DNA of 11,465 nucleotides from Nitrososphaerales archaeon TH5894 (GTDB taxonomy: Archaea; Thermoproteota; Nitrososphaeria; Nitrososphaerales; Nitrososphaeraceae): contig JAATVK010000133.1 in the NCBI GenBank assembly GCA_014523485.1, forward strand, positions 1 through 11,465. The letters run 5' to 3'. Positions 1 to 6,356 of the stretch are shown in pieces. The first letter of the stretch is position 1. Every line of letters starts with the position of its first letter. A model generated the notes under the pieces. It was given only the letters and a program-made list of their open reading frames with translations. It searched no databases and was not told the origin of the DNA. The position numbers were made by a program, and so were the translations under genes.

Positions 1-563
1 AATTACAATTTATTATGTATGATGATTTTTAAATCTTTCCGTGTCAATTTTTATCATATTCAAAGTAATTATGACATAAGATTTTGATTAATATTATGTA
101 ATTTCTCGTGTCCTCTTTCAACTATATTTATAAGAAAATATAAGTCACAAAAAAAATACTATTTATTTTACAAAATGGACTTCTACTCGATAAAAGTCAT
201 CTACTTAATGATAATATTTGATCTTAAATCTTCCTAATATATATGACTTAGGAATTCATCTAATTTTAAAACAATAGCATTATCTATAGTAGATATTTAG
301 GAACGACTTTTTTTACCTTAACTATTATTGATCGTACTCCCACCATCAGACAAGATATCACCGACGTAAGCTGTATCCACATATGAAATCACTTACATAT
401 ATCTAGAATTTCTGATTTTCCATTCAGACAGATGTAAATGATAATGATTCTTTTAAAATAGGTCGTATCATAATATTTTTCCTTATAATAATCCATCGAT
501 ACCTATCCTAATCCTATATTAGTTCAAACAATGAATTATCATTGAAATTTGATGATCCCAAAT

Positions 564-592
564 AACCATAGATTATAAAATTATGGTTTTTT
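564..592 (+). terminator. Terminator-like hairpin followed by T6
   Basis: The arms AACCATA (564-570) and TATGGTT (582-588) are perfect reverse complements with an 11-nt loop, and the second arm runs into six T residues (587-592). This looks like an intrinsic terminator for a plus-strand transcript, but no gene upstream of it is visible, and the stem is short and AT-rich, so chance is a real alternative. Confidence 0.2.
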
Positions 593-1047
593 GGAAAATA
601 CAATCATTTAATTTATTACACGTTATTTGAATTATTTATAATAAAATATAGCATTAAAATTTACCTCATCAATTTATTTTGAGAATAGGGGATCAATTAT
701 ATGTGATGTTGGATCTCAAAGCAGGAATATCTCTTATAACCAACGGAAGACAAAGTACTACTTTTATTGAATATTTAAAAGTTCAAGTCATACGATCCTG
801 AAATTTTTATTAAAAAAATTATAAAAATTCAACTTTTTTATAAAAAAAAGCCTAACTAATCATTAGTCTTTTCAGATTAATTTCTATTATACTTTACTTC
901 TTCACATTATCAAACCTTTTTTTACAATTGATATCAATTACATGTTAAGTTTTCAATATATTAAAAGAACCTTCACTGTATAACGGTTTCTTATATCTTG
1001 TGAATATTTTTTTTATATTTCCACATTTTGTAGATCAGCTATTGTTA

Positions 1048-1075
1048 GATACCAAATTTTATTTATTTTGGTATC
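1048..1075. repeat. 9-bp perfect inverted repeat upstream of mce
   Basis: GATACCAAA (1048-1056) and TTTGGTATC (1067-1075) are exact reverse complements separated by 10 nt. The repeat ends about 35 bp upstream of the TATA-like box of mce and 72 bp before its start codon, so it is a candidate dimeric-regulator site. Its arms are less AT-biased than the surrounding sequence, which makes chance less likely than for most AT-only repeats here. A regulatory role is inference. Confidence 0.4.
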
Positions 1076-1109
1076 CTCAAATTTCTTAAAATCATATTTC
1101 CACTTAGAA

Positions 1110-1119
1110 AATTAATATA
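1110..1119 (+). promoter_or_regulatory. Probable TATA box of mce
   Basis: The element AATTAATATA is centred about 33 nt before the mce ATG. With the usual archaeal spacing of about 26 nt from TATA to transcription start, the mRNA would begin near 1140, leaving only about 8 nt of leader. No Shine-Dalgarno at normal spacing is present, which fits a nearly leaderless transcript. Confidence 0.4.
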
Positions 1120-1147
1120 CCTAAAGGTCATTCTTCTTGTATGAAGG

Positions 1148-1549
1148 ATGAGAGTAGACCATATAGCTATTGCAGTTAAGAATGTTGAAGAAGCACTACA
1201 AAATTATCGCAATATTCTTAACATAGACAAAATAGAGATTGAAGAGGTACCTAATGAAAAGGTTCGTGTAGTAATGCTCAATTTGGAAGATACTCGTATA
1301 GAACTCCTAGAACCCACAGCAGATAATAGTCCTATTTCTAAATTCCTAAATGAAAAAGGAGAGGGAATACATCATATTGCCATAACTGCTGACAACATTG
1401 AACAAGATGTAGCAAGAGCAGAGAAAAATGGTATGAGGTTTCTTGGAGGAATTAGAACCGGATCTTACGGTCGCAAAATAACATTTATTCATCCTAAATC
1501 ATTAAATGGTGTTTTAACAGAATTTTGTCAATCGCCACCCGATTCATAA
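1148..1549 (+). CDS. mce: Methylmalonyl-CoA epimerase
   Basis: This enzyme interconverts (S)- and (R)-methylmalonyl-CoA in the cytoplasm, supplying the isomer used by methylmalonyl-CoA mutase; in Thaumarchaeota this is a step of the 3-hydroxypropionate/4-hydroxybutyrate cycle. The 133 residues match the small single-domain epimerase of the vicinal-oxygen-chelate (glyoxalase) fold, with two beta-alpha-beta-beta-beta modules. Visible metal-ligand candidates sit at the family positions: H5 in DHIAIAV, E52 in IELLEP, H76 in HHIAI and E125 in LTEF. HPKS at 115-118 and the GVL-E ending are also typical. The ATG at 1148 places the first conserved His at residue 5, as expected; the ATG at 1141 is out of frame. 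The mutase genes lie within 5 kb, supporting the assignment over generic glyoxalase. It is transcribed toward the leuB-like gene. Confidence 0.93.
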   Translation: MRVDHIAIAVKNVEEALQNYRNILNIDKIEIEEVPNEKVRVVMLNLEDTRIELLEPTADNSPISKFLNEKGEGIHHIAITADNIEQDVARAEKNGMRFLGGIRTGSYGRKITFIHPKSLNGVLTEFCQSPPDS

Positions 1550-1556
1550 TTTTTTT
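1550..1556 (+). terminator. T7 tract after mce
   Basis: Seven T residues follow the mce stop codon directly. Archaeal RNA polymerase often terminates at such T-tracts without a hairpin, so this is the likely mce terminator. Confidence 0.45.
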
Positions 1557-1617
1557 ATCAAGATTTAATAAATTTAATCTCATCGTATCATATTATTATT
1601 ATAATATCACGCGGATT

Positions 1618-1623
1618 AAAAAA
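1618..1623 (-). terminator. T6 tract (minus strand) after the leuB-like gene
   Basis: Six A residues on the plus strand read as T6 on the minus strand, 27 nt past the stop of the LeuB-like gene. With the T7 tract of mce, this gives the convergent pair terminators in both directions within a 101-nt spacer. Confidence 0.35.
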
Positions 1624-1650
1624 CGACACATATTATAATAAATAACATAA

Positions 1651-2673
1651 TTATAATGTATCTAATAACATTCTAGTAAATTCACTAGTTGACAGTCTGC
1701 CCCCAATGTCTATTGTCTTATAATTTTGCTTTAAGAGTGTAACGATCGCATTTTCTATTTTTATTGCTTCAGTGAATAATAACGGATCTTTAAATTTATC
1801 TCCTAGCCAATCTAACATCATCTTAATACTAAGAAATATTGAGGAAGGATTAGCAATATTTTTACTTGCAATATCAAAAGCAGCACCATGTACTGGTTCA
1901 AACAAAGAAAAATTTTCACCTATATTAGCTGATGGTCCCATTCCTAATCCTCCAACGACCTGTGCTGCTTCATCAGAAAGAATATCACCAAAGAGATTAG
2001 TGGTAACAATAACATCAAAACTCTCCGGATTTCTTATTAAATTCATAGCACAAGCGTCAACATATAGCTCACTATATTCTATTTGAGGAAATTTAGTAGA
2101 GACTTCTCTACAAACATTCTTGAATAATCCGTCACTCTTTCTCAAAACATTGGCTTTATGAACTGACACCACCTTCTTCTTTTTGCCTCGCATTATAGCT
2201 GTTTTAAATGCACATTCTGCAATTCTTCTCGAAGCTTTTTCTGAGATAATTCTTAGAGTAACAACGGTATCTTCATCAGTATAGAATTCCCATCCTAAAT
2301 AGACATCTTCTGTATTTTCTCGCACGGTAACTAAATCAACATTTTCCGAAATGGATTTAATATTAGGAAACGATTTCGAAGGTCTTATATTAGCATATAA
2401 ATCAAAAAGTCTTCTCAATACTATAATTACATCTGCAGCGCTTTCACCTACAGGAGCTTTTAAGCATGCATCACTTTTTTTTATCGCATCAAGTGTAAAA
2501 TCTGGTAAAGCTTTACCATATTTAGATAAGGCATGATCTCCTGCATCAACTTCCTTAAGACTGAATTTCACAGAAGTTTTATCGTTTATAGATTCCAGAA
2601 GCATTTTAGCACTACTCATTAATTCGGGTCCAATTCCATCTCCAGGAATCAATGATATATTATATTTCGTCAT
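1651..2673 (-). CDS. leuB: 3-isopropylmalate dehydrogenase-like (isocitrate/isopropylmalate dehydrogenase family)
   Basis: This is an NAD-dependent beta-decarboxylating dehydrogenase. The best guess is oxidation of 3-isopropylmalate to 2-ketoisocaproate in leucine synthesis, since the layout resembles archaeal (Sulfolobus-type) LeuB and ilvC lies 5 kb away. The 340 residues are full family length. Visible landmarks are IPGDGIGPE at 9-17, LRRLFDLYANIRP at 86-98 (substrate Args 87/88 and 97), VRENTEDVY at 117-125 (R118, Y125), HKANV at 172-176 (K173), YVDACAMN near 204-211 (D206), and GDILSDEA at 229-236 (D230 and D234, metal). HGAAFDIA at 262-269 carries Asp267-Ile268 where NADP enzymes have Lys-Tyr, predicting NAD+. 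Isocitrate or homoisocitrate cannot be excluded as substrate, because the substrate-recognition helix (about 80-90) does not match the classic bacterial LeuB pattern. Confidence 0.8.
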   Translation of the reverse strand: MTKYNISLIPGDGIGPELMSSAKMLLESINDKTSVKFSLKEVDAGDHALSKYGKALPDFTLDAIKKSDACLKAPVGESAADVIIVLRRLFDLYANIRPSKSFPNIKSISENVDLVTVRENTEDVYLGWEFYTDEDTVVTLRIISEKASRRIAECAFKTAIMRGKKKKVVSVHKANVLRKSDGLFKNVCREVSTKFPQIEYSELYVDACAMNLIRNPESFDVIVTTNLFGDILSDEAAQVVGGLGMGPSANIGENFSLFEPVHGAAFDIASKNIANPSSIFLSIKMMLDWLGDKFKDPLLFTEAIKIENAIVTLLKQNYKTIDIGGRLSTSEFTRMLLDTL

Positions 2674-2684
2674 CTAAGTTAAAT

Positions 2685-2699
2685 AACAATATAATTGTT
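2685..2699. repeat. Inverted repeat AACAAT-ATA-ATTGTT at the leuB-like start
   Basis: Two exact 6-bp arms separated by 3 nt lie between the proposed TATA element (2698-2705) and the start codon, where a bound dimer would block transcription initiation. It is a candidate operator; arms this AT-rich can also occur by chance. Confidence 0.3.
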
Positions 2700-2705
2700 T
2701 TAAAA
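2698..2705 (-). promoter_or_regulatory. Probable TATA box of the leuB-like gene
   Basis: TTTTAAAA is centred about 28 nt upstream of the ATG on the minus strand, giving a transcript that starts at or just before the start codon. No Shine-Dalgarno is visible, so a leaderless mRNA is likely. Confidence 0.4.
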
Positions 2706-3062
2706 TTTGTTTCCTTAAAACTTGAGTCTACATTTTTCCAATATTAAAGCAAACTATACAAAAAGTTATTGAAATAAATTCATTTTATCTATTTAGAGAG
2801 TTCTCTTTTTTCTCCTCAAATATTTTAAGGACAAGATTTATTTTTTAGAATAGATAAAAAAAATTTCTTTTGTCTGGGAGATCAAATTTTATATTCATAT
2901 TTGTAGTTCTTCTATTTGAATGTAGAGAAAGTACAAGTTCCTGTTTATATATATTGATTATGTATTCTATATTGTATCGAAATAATTATTTTTTTGTAAT
3001 TATTAATTTTTTTGTTATCATTGAAAACAAGATGATTAAAATTATAGCCTACTTCAAGTAAA
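2706..3062. other. AT-rich spacer between mcmA and the leuB-like gene
   Basis: The spacer is very T-rich on the plus strand and no gene is supported. A hydrophobic plus-strand frame starting with TTG at 2870 is explained by T-rich composition. An A8 run at 2856-2863 reads as T8 on the minus strand and could end the meaB-mcmA transcript, though it lies about 200 nt past the mcmA stop. Confidence 0.5.
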
Positions 3063-4652
3063 TTAGAAGGAGATCCGTGGTTCATATCTTCCAAATACAG
3101 ATTGAAAAGCGTCACTAATCTCACCAAGGGTAACTCTATTTTTTACTGCATTTATTATATGAGGCATTAGATTTTGATTGTCTTTTTCAGCATTCTTAAC
3201 TAAAAGTTCTATTGCATGGTCAACCTTGTTATTATCTCTTTTCAACCTTAGCTCCTTTAACCTTGCAACTTGTTTTTTTTCAATTTCGGGATCCATGACA
3301 TTTAGTAAAGGTTCTATATCATGTTGGTCCTGGTATTTATTCACTCCAACTACAATCCTTTTATGTTCGTCTATTTCTTTTTTTAATGAGTATGCATTCT
3401 GCCTTATTTCATCCTGGAAAAATCCTTTTTCAACAGCAGAAAGTGCTCCACCCATCCTATCTATTCTTTTTAAGTATTTATCTACTTCATCTTCTATTTT
3501 ATTAGTTAAAAATTCTAAATAATATGATCCACCTAATGGATCTACAGTTTTTGTTACTCCAGTTTCTGTAGCTATCATTTGTTGTGTCCTCAAAGCAATT
3601 TTTACAGATTCTTCAGTCGGCAGGGCTAAAGCCTCATCTCTAGAATTTGTATGTAGAGATTGGCAACCCCCTAAAACGGCTGCAAGAGCTTCAGTAGTAA
3701 CTCGAACAATGTTATTGTCGACTTGTTGAGCAGTTAATGACTCCCCACTTGTTTGAACGTGAAAACGTAAAGTGATCGATTTACTATCTCGAGCATGAAA
3801 TCTTTCTTTCATTATTTTAGCATAAATTCTTCTCGCGGCTCTAAATTTGGCAATCTCTTCGAAAAATTCCATAGTACAACAAAAGAAAAATGAAAGTCGA
3901 GGTGCGAAATCATCAATTTTAAGTCCTCTATCGACACAAGTCTGTATATATTCAATTGCATCTGCAAAAGTAAATGCTAGTTCCTGAGTAGCATTTGACC
4001 CAGCTTCTCTAATATGGTACCCAGAAATACTTATTGGATACCATTGAGGGACATATTTGGAACAATACTGGATCATATCTCCTATAAGCCGAATCGATGG
4101 TTTAGGTGGGTATATATATGTATTTCTAGCAATATATTCCTTCATAATATCATTTTGAGTAGTCCCTCTTATAGAAGCAGAATTTACACCTTGTGAATCT
4201 GCGACTGTTATATATAATGACAATAGAGTAGCTGCAGTCGAATTAATTGTCATAGATGTACTAACCTTATCTAATGGAATAGCAGCAAAGCATGACATCA
4301 TATCTTCAATTGAACTAATTGCAACTCCTGTTCGTCCTACTTCACCTTCAGATTCTGGATTATCAGAGTCCCTTCCAGTCTGAGTCGGTAAATCAAAAGC
4401 CAGAGACAACCCAGTTTGACCATGATCTAAAAGAAATTTGAATCTGTTATTAGTTTCCTCTGCACTTCCGAATCCACTATATTGCCTCATTGTCCAAAGG
4501 CGCTCACGATACATAGTGTCATGAATTCCTCGTGTATATGGAAATTTACCTGGCTTCTCATCCTTAACAGTTTTCTTTGATATATCGTTTTTAGTGTAAA
4601 CGTCTTTGACTAGAAACCCTGAATCAGTTTTAATTTCTTTTTTTTCAGACAT
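3063..4652 (-). CDS. mcmA: Methylmalonyl-CoA mutase, large (catalytic) subunit
   Basis: This is the TIM-barrel subunit that, with the B12 subunit encoded at 5811, rearranges (R)-methylmalonyl-CoA to succinyl-CoA. The 529 residues equal the catalytic part without the C-terminal cobalamin domain, as in archaeal split mutases. TMRQYSGFG (54-62), GQTGLSLAFDLPTQ (78-91) and SGYHIREAG (210-218) are hallmark motifs. Ungapped spacing puts Y58, Q166, R176, Y212 and H213 at the positions of Propionibacterium Tyr89, Gln197, Arg207, Tyr243 and His244. Tyr and Arg at the first and third of these specify methylmalonyl-CoA rather than isobutyryl- or 2-hydroxyisobutyryl-CoA. Translation starts at ATG 4652, preceded by a Shine-Dalgarno (GGAGATG) that overlaps the TAG stop of meaB. 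The gene is co-transcribed with meaB, with a 14-nt gap. Confidence 0.95.
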   Translation of the reverse strand: MSEKKEIKTDSGFLVKDVYTKNDISKKTVKDEKPGKFPYTRGIHDTMYRERLWTMRQYSGFGSAEETNNRFKFLLDHGQTGLSLAFDLPTQTGRDSDNPESEGEVGRTGVAISSIEDMMSCFAAIPLDKVSTSMTINSTAATLLSLYITVADSQGVNSASIRGTTQNDIMKEYIARNTYIYPPKPSIRLIGDMIQYCSKYVPQWYPISISGYHIREAGSNATQELAFTFADAIEYIQTCVDRGLKIDDFAPRLSFFFCCTMEFFEEIAKFRAARRIYAKIMKERFHARDSKSITLRFHVQTSGESLTAQQVDNNIVRVTTEALAAVLGGCQSLHTNSRDEALALPTEESVKIALRTQQMIATETGVTKTVDPLGGSYYLEFLTNKIEDEVDKYLKRIDRMGGALSAVEKGFFQDEIRQNAYSLKKEIDEHKRIVVGVNKYQDQHDIEPLLNVMDPEIEKKQVARLKELRLKRDNNKVDHAIELLVKNAEKDNQNLMPHIINAVKNRVTLGEISDAFQSVFGRYEPRISF

Positions 4653-4660
4653 TTTATTTT

Positions 4661-4668
4661 CATCTCCT
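4661..4668 (-). promoter_or_regulatory. Shine-Dalgarno of mcmA overlapping the meaB stop
   Basis: AGGAGATG on the minus strand lies about 9 nt before the mcmA ATG, and its AG is shared with the TAG stop codon of meaB. This points to coupled translation of the two genes. Confidence 0.6.
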
Positions 4669-5632
4669 AATGATTTTTATTAATTTTAGTATAATTACTA
4701 AGTGTATTATTTAAAAGATTAGTAGTCAGTTGTTCTGCTGCTTGAAATGGATCCATTTCTTTGTTTTGTATTTTGTCAATAAAATTATGGTAATTTGGAT
4801 TATCATTCAACATTCTTATAATTTTATCTTTGAGGATATTTAAAACCATATCTTTTAATTCAATTTCTAATAATTCATGGTCCTTTGCCCTAAAATTGTC
4901 TAATCGCTCATTTAGCAAATTATTGATTGTTTCTGCCACCTCTTTTGTACCCTTACCAGTTTTTGCAGAACATTTTAGTATAATTGGCTTTCTTTCTGTT
5001 TCTCCGATTAAGTCCCTTATTGTATTATAAAGAGTATTTGCTCCTTCAAGATCTCCTTTATTTACAATATAGATATCCCCAATCTCAGTAATACCCGCTT
5101 TTACTGCTTGTACTTTATCTCCTGTATTAGGAGTAAAAACTACAAGAGTAAGGTTTACAACTTTGGATACTTCTATTTCTAATTGACCAGCACCTACACT
5201 CTCGATCATTATCAAATCATAACCAGCAGCATCAAGAATTCTAATAATATTTCTCAATGATCTGGAAATGCCTCCAATAGCACCTCTGGATGCAATACTT
5301 CTCATAAAGATATCGGATTTGTCCATTAAGTTAGATTGCATTCTAACCCGATCGCCTAAAATTGCTCCACCAGTTACAGGACTCGTAGGATCTACTGCAA
5401 TTATTGCTATTTTATAGCCATATCTTTTAAATTCATCTATTAATTTACCAATAAGAGTACTCTTTCCTGAGCCTCCTGGTCCAGTTAATCCAATAGTCAT
5501 TGCTTTTCCTGTATTTTGAAAAATTTGGCTAACAATTTCTTGATACTTACCTTCTTCATTATCAATTATGGAAATTGCTCTTGAGAGTGAACGTCTATCC
5601 CCTTTTAAAATTCCTTCAACTATTTTTAGCAA
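4667..5632 (-). CDS. meaB: MeaB/ArgK-family GTPase, methylmalonyl-CoA mutase chaperone
   Basis: This G-protein chaperone of B12-dependent mutases gates cofactor loading and protects the enzyme from inactivation. The 321 residues are normal for the family. The N-terminal helical part GILKGDRRSLSRAI (7-20) is typical. The P-loop GPGGSGKST is at 51-59, the Mg/switch motif VDPTSP at 80-85, GGAILGDRVRM at 88-98, the switch-like ESVGAGQLE at 144-152, NKGD at 191-194 for guanine recognition and SAKTGKG at 222-228. A helical C-terminal tail after about 245 fits the family dimerisation arm. The start codon is TTG: an in-frame TAA lies three codons upstream, no ATG occurs until residue 45, and the family N-terminal motif needs the earlier start. 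It is the first gene of the operon with mcmA. The old name ArgK (arginine transport kinase) should not be used as a function. Confidence 0.92.
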   Translation of the reverse strand: MLKIVEGILKGDRRSLSRAISIIDNEEGKYQEIVSQIFQNTGKAMTIGLTGPGGSGKSTLIGKLIDEFKRYGYKIAIIAVDPTSPVTGGAILGDRVRMQSNLMDKSDIFMRSIASRGAIGGISRSLRNIIRILDAAGYDLIMIESVGAGQLEIEVSKVVNLTLVVFTPNTGDKVQAVKAGITEIGDIYIVNKGDLEGANTLYNTIRDLIGETERKPIILKCSAKTGKGTKEVAETINNLLNERLDNFRAKDHELLEIELKDMVLNILKDKIIRMLNDNPNYHNFIDKIQNKEMDPFQAAEQLTTNLLNNTLSNYTKINKNH

Positions 5633-5652
5633 ATATTTTTATCTCAAAATTT

Positions 5653-5664
5653 AATTATATATTT
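5653..5664 (-). promoter_or_regulatory. TATA box of the meaB-mcmA operon
   Basis: A strong element, AAATATATAAT on the minus strand, is centred about 26 nt upstream of the meaB TTG, which places the transcription start at the start codon itself. No Shine-Dalgarno is present, so the operon mRNA is probably leaderless. Confidence 0.5.
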
Positions 5665-5690
5665 AGTTATAAATAATATTTTATCCAAAT

Positions 5691-5711
5691 ATTAACATTG
5701 TATAGGTTAAT
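5691..5711. repeat. Inverted repeat in the meaB/mcmB divergent promoter region
   Basis: ATTAAC (5691-5696) and GTTAAT (5706-5711) are exact reverse complements spaced by 9 nt, so their centres are 15 bp apart. The repeat lies between the two divergent TATA boxes, where one regulator could control both mutase transcripts. This is an inference from position. Confidence 0.3.
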
Positions 5712-5777
5712 TGATAAATAGAAAAGTCATAATTGCAAATATGTTACTTAATAAATAATTATGAAATAAGATAAAGA

Positions 5778-5784
5778 TTTAAAA
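5778..5784 (+). promoter_or_regulatory. Probable TATA box of mcmB
   Basis: TTTAAAA is centred 30 nt upstream of the mcmB ATG, predicting a leader of only a few nucleotides. The closer ATATAA at about 5795 would place transcription start inside the gene and fits worse. Confidence 0.35.
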
Positions 5785-5810
5785 TCCTATTTCAATATAA
5801 TTAATATTAT

Positions 5811-6239
5811 ATGACGATTAGCCAGAGTCAGGAAGTCAAACGCACCAGAGTTTTGGTTGCTAAATTGGGATTAGACGGGCATGACCGAGGAGCGTTGGTT
5901 ATTTGTAGAGCCTTAAGAGATGCAGGCATGGAAGTAATCTATTCAGGATTATTTTGTACTCCTGAACAGGTTGCAAAAACTGCAATTGACGAGGATGTAG
6001 ATGTAATCGCAATGAGTTTACTCAATGGCGCCCATTTAACACTCTTTCCAAAGGTGGCGAAATTACTAAAAAAACAAGGTATTGAGGACATTTTGATTAT
6101 TGGTGGAGGTGTGATCCCGACAAAGGATAAAAAAATACTCGAAAGGGAAGGGATTACAGGAAACTTTGGTCCTGGAACCCCACTAGAATTAATTATCAAT
6201 CATATAAATTCTAACATACAGAAAAAAAGAGAAATTTAA
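5811..6239 (+). CDS. mcmB: Methylmalonyl-CoA mutase, small (cobalamin-binding) subunit
   Basis: This is the B12-binding Rossmann-like subunit that pairs with McmA to form active mutase. The 142 residues correspond to the C-terminal cobalamin domain of fused mutases. The hallmark DxHxxG is DGHDRG at 22-27, with H24 the expected lower axial ligand to cobalt in the base-off, His-on mode. Further cobalamin-contact motifs are SLLNGAH at 69-75 (SxL), IIGGG at 96-100 and FGPGTP at 119-124. The ATG leaves about 12 residues before the core beta strand, which is usual. It is divergent from meaB-mcmA across 178 nt, so the two halves of the enzyme need separate but possibly co-regulated promoters. A similar stand-alone domain can serve other mutases, but no second mutase large subunit lies nearby. 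Confidence 0.94.
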   Translation: MTISQSQEVKRTRVLVAKLGLDGHDRGALVICRALRDAGMEVIYSGLFCTPEQVAKTAIDEDVDVIAMSLLNGAHLTLFPKVAKLLKKQGIEDILIIGGGVIPTKDKKILEREGITGNFGPGTPLELIINHINSNIQKKREI

Positions 6240-6251
6240 AAAATTTCTAAG

Positions 6252-6263
6252 TAAAAATTTTTA
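6252..6263. terminator. A5T5 palindrome between convergent mcmB and the SPFH gene
   Basis: TAAAAATTTTTA is a perfect palindrome offering a T5 tract in both directions inside the convergent spacer. It is followed at 6342-6349 by a T8 tract on the plus strand, which is the better terminator candidate for mcmB. Confidence 0.3.
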
Positions 6264-6341
6264 ACGTAACTAAGCTGAGTGTAAATTATAATAATAATAA
6301 ATCATAAAGAAATAAGAATTAGATTTGTCTTAACTTGTACC

Positions 6342-6349
6342 TTTTTTTT
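6342..6349 (+). terminator. T8 tract downstream of mcmB
   Basis: Eight consecutive T residues lie about 100 nt after the mcmB stop, just before the end of the convergent SPFH gene. This is a probable archaeal T-tract terminator for the plus-strand transcript. Confidence 0.35.
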
Positions 6350-6356
6350 GTTATAA

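Larger units (their letters stand above)
1..1147. other. Long AT-rich intergenic stretch without a convincing gene
   Basis: No open frame of useful length exists on either strand, and no tRNA, rRNA, CRISPR or IS end was recognised. The stretch is strongly A/T with many short homopolymers. Two short frames look more codon-like than their surroundings: a 31-codon ATG frame on the plus strand at 706-801 and a 24-codon GTG frame on the minus strand at 318-392. Neither has a good ribosome binding site or a recognisable family, so they are more likely remnants of decayed genes than working genes. Hairpins lie at 564-588 and 1048-1075. The right end carries the mce promoter. Confidence 0.6.

Noticed and set aside
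19..25. ATGATGA resembling a C/D-box RNA box C
   Set aside because: No D box (CTGA) or second C/D pair follows at a suitable distance.
1772..2086. 104-codon plus-strand frame
   Set aside because: It lies wholly opposite the well-supported LeuB-like gene, and its sequence has no recognisable motif.
2870..3061. Hydrophobic 63-codon plus-strand frame starting with TTG
   Set aside because: Its Phe/Ile content follows from T-rich sequence, it has no ribosome site or family resemblance, and it lies in the mcmA/leuB spacer.
4667..5632. Arginine transport kinase (ArgK) as function
   Set aside because: This older name is contradicted by the adjacent mutase gene and by MeaB-type motifs.
5939..6199. 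86-codon minus-strand frame
   Set aside because: It is antisense to mcmB, whose motifs are unambiguous.
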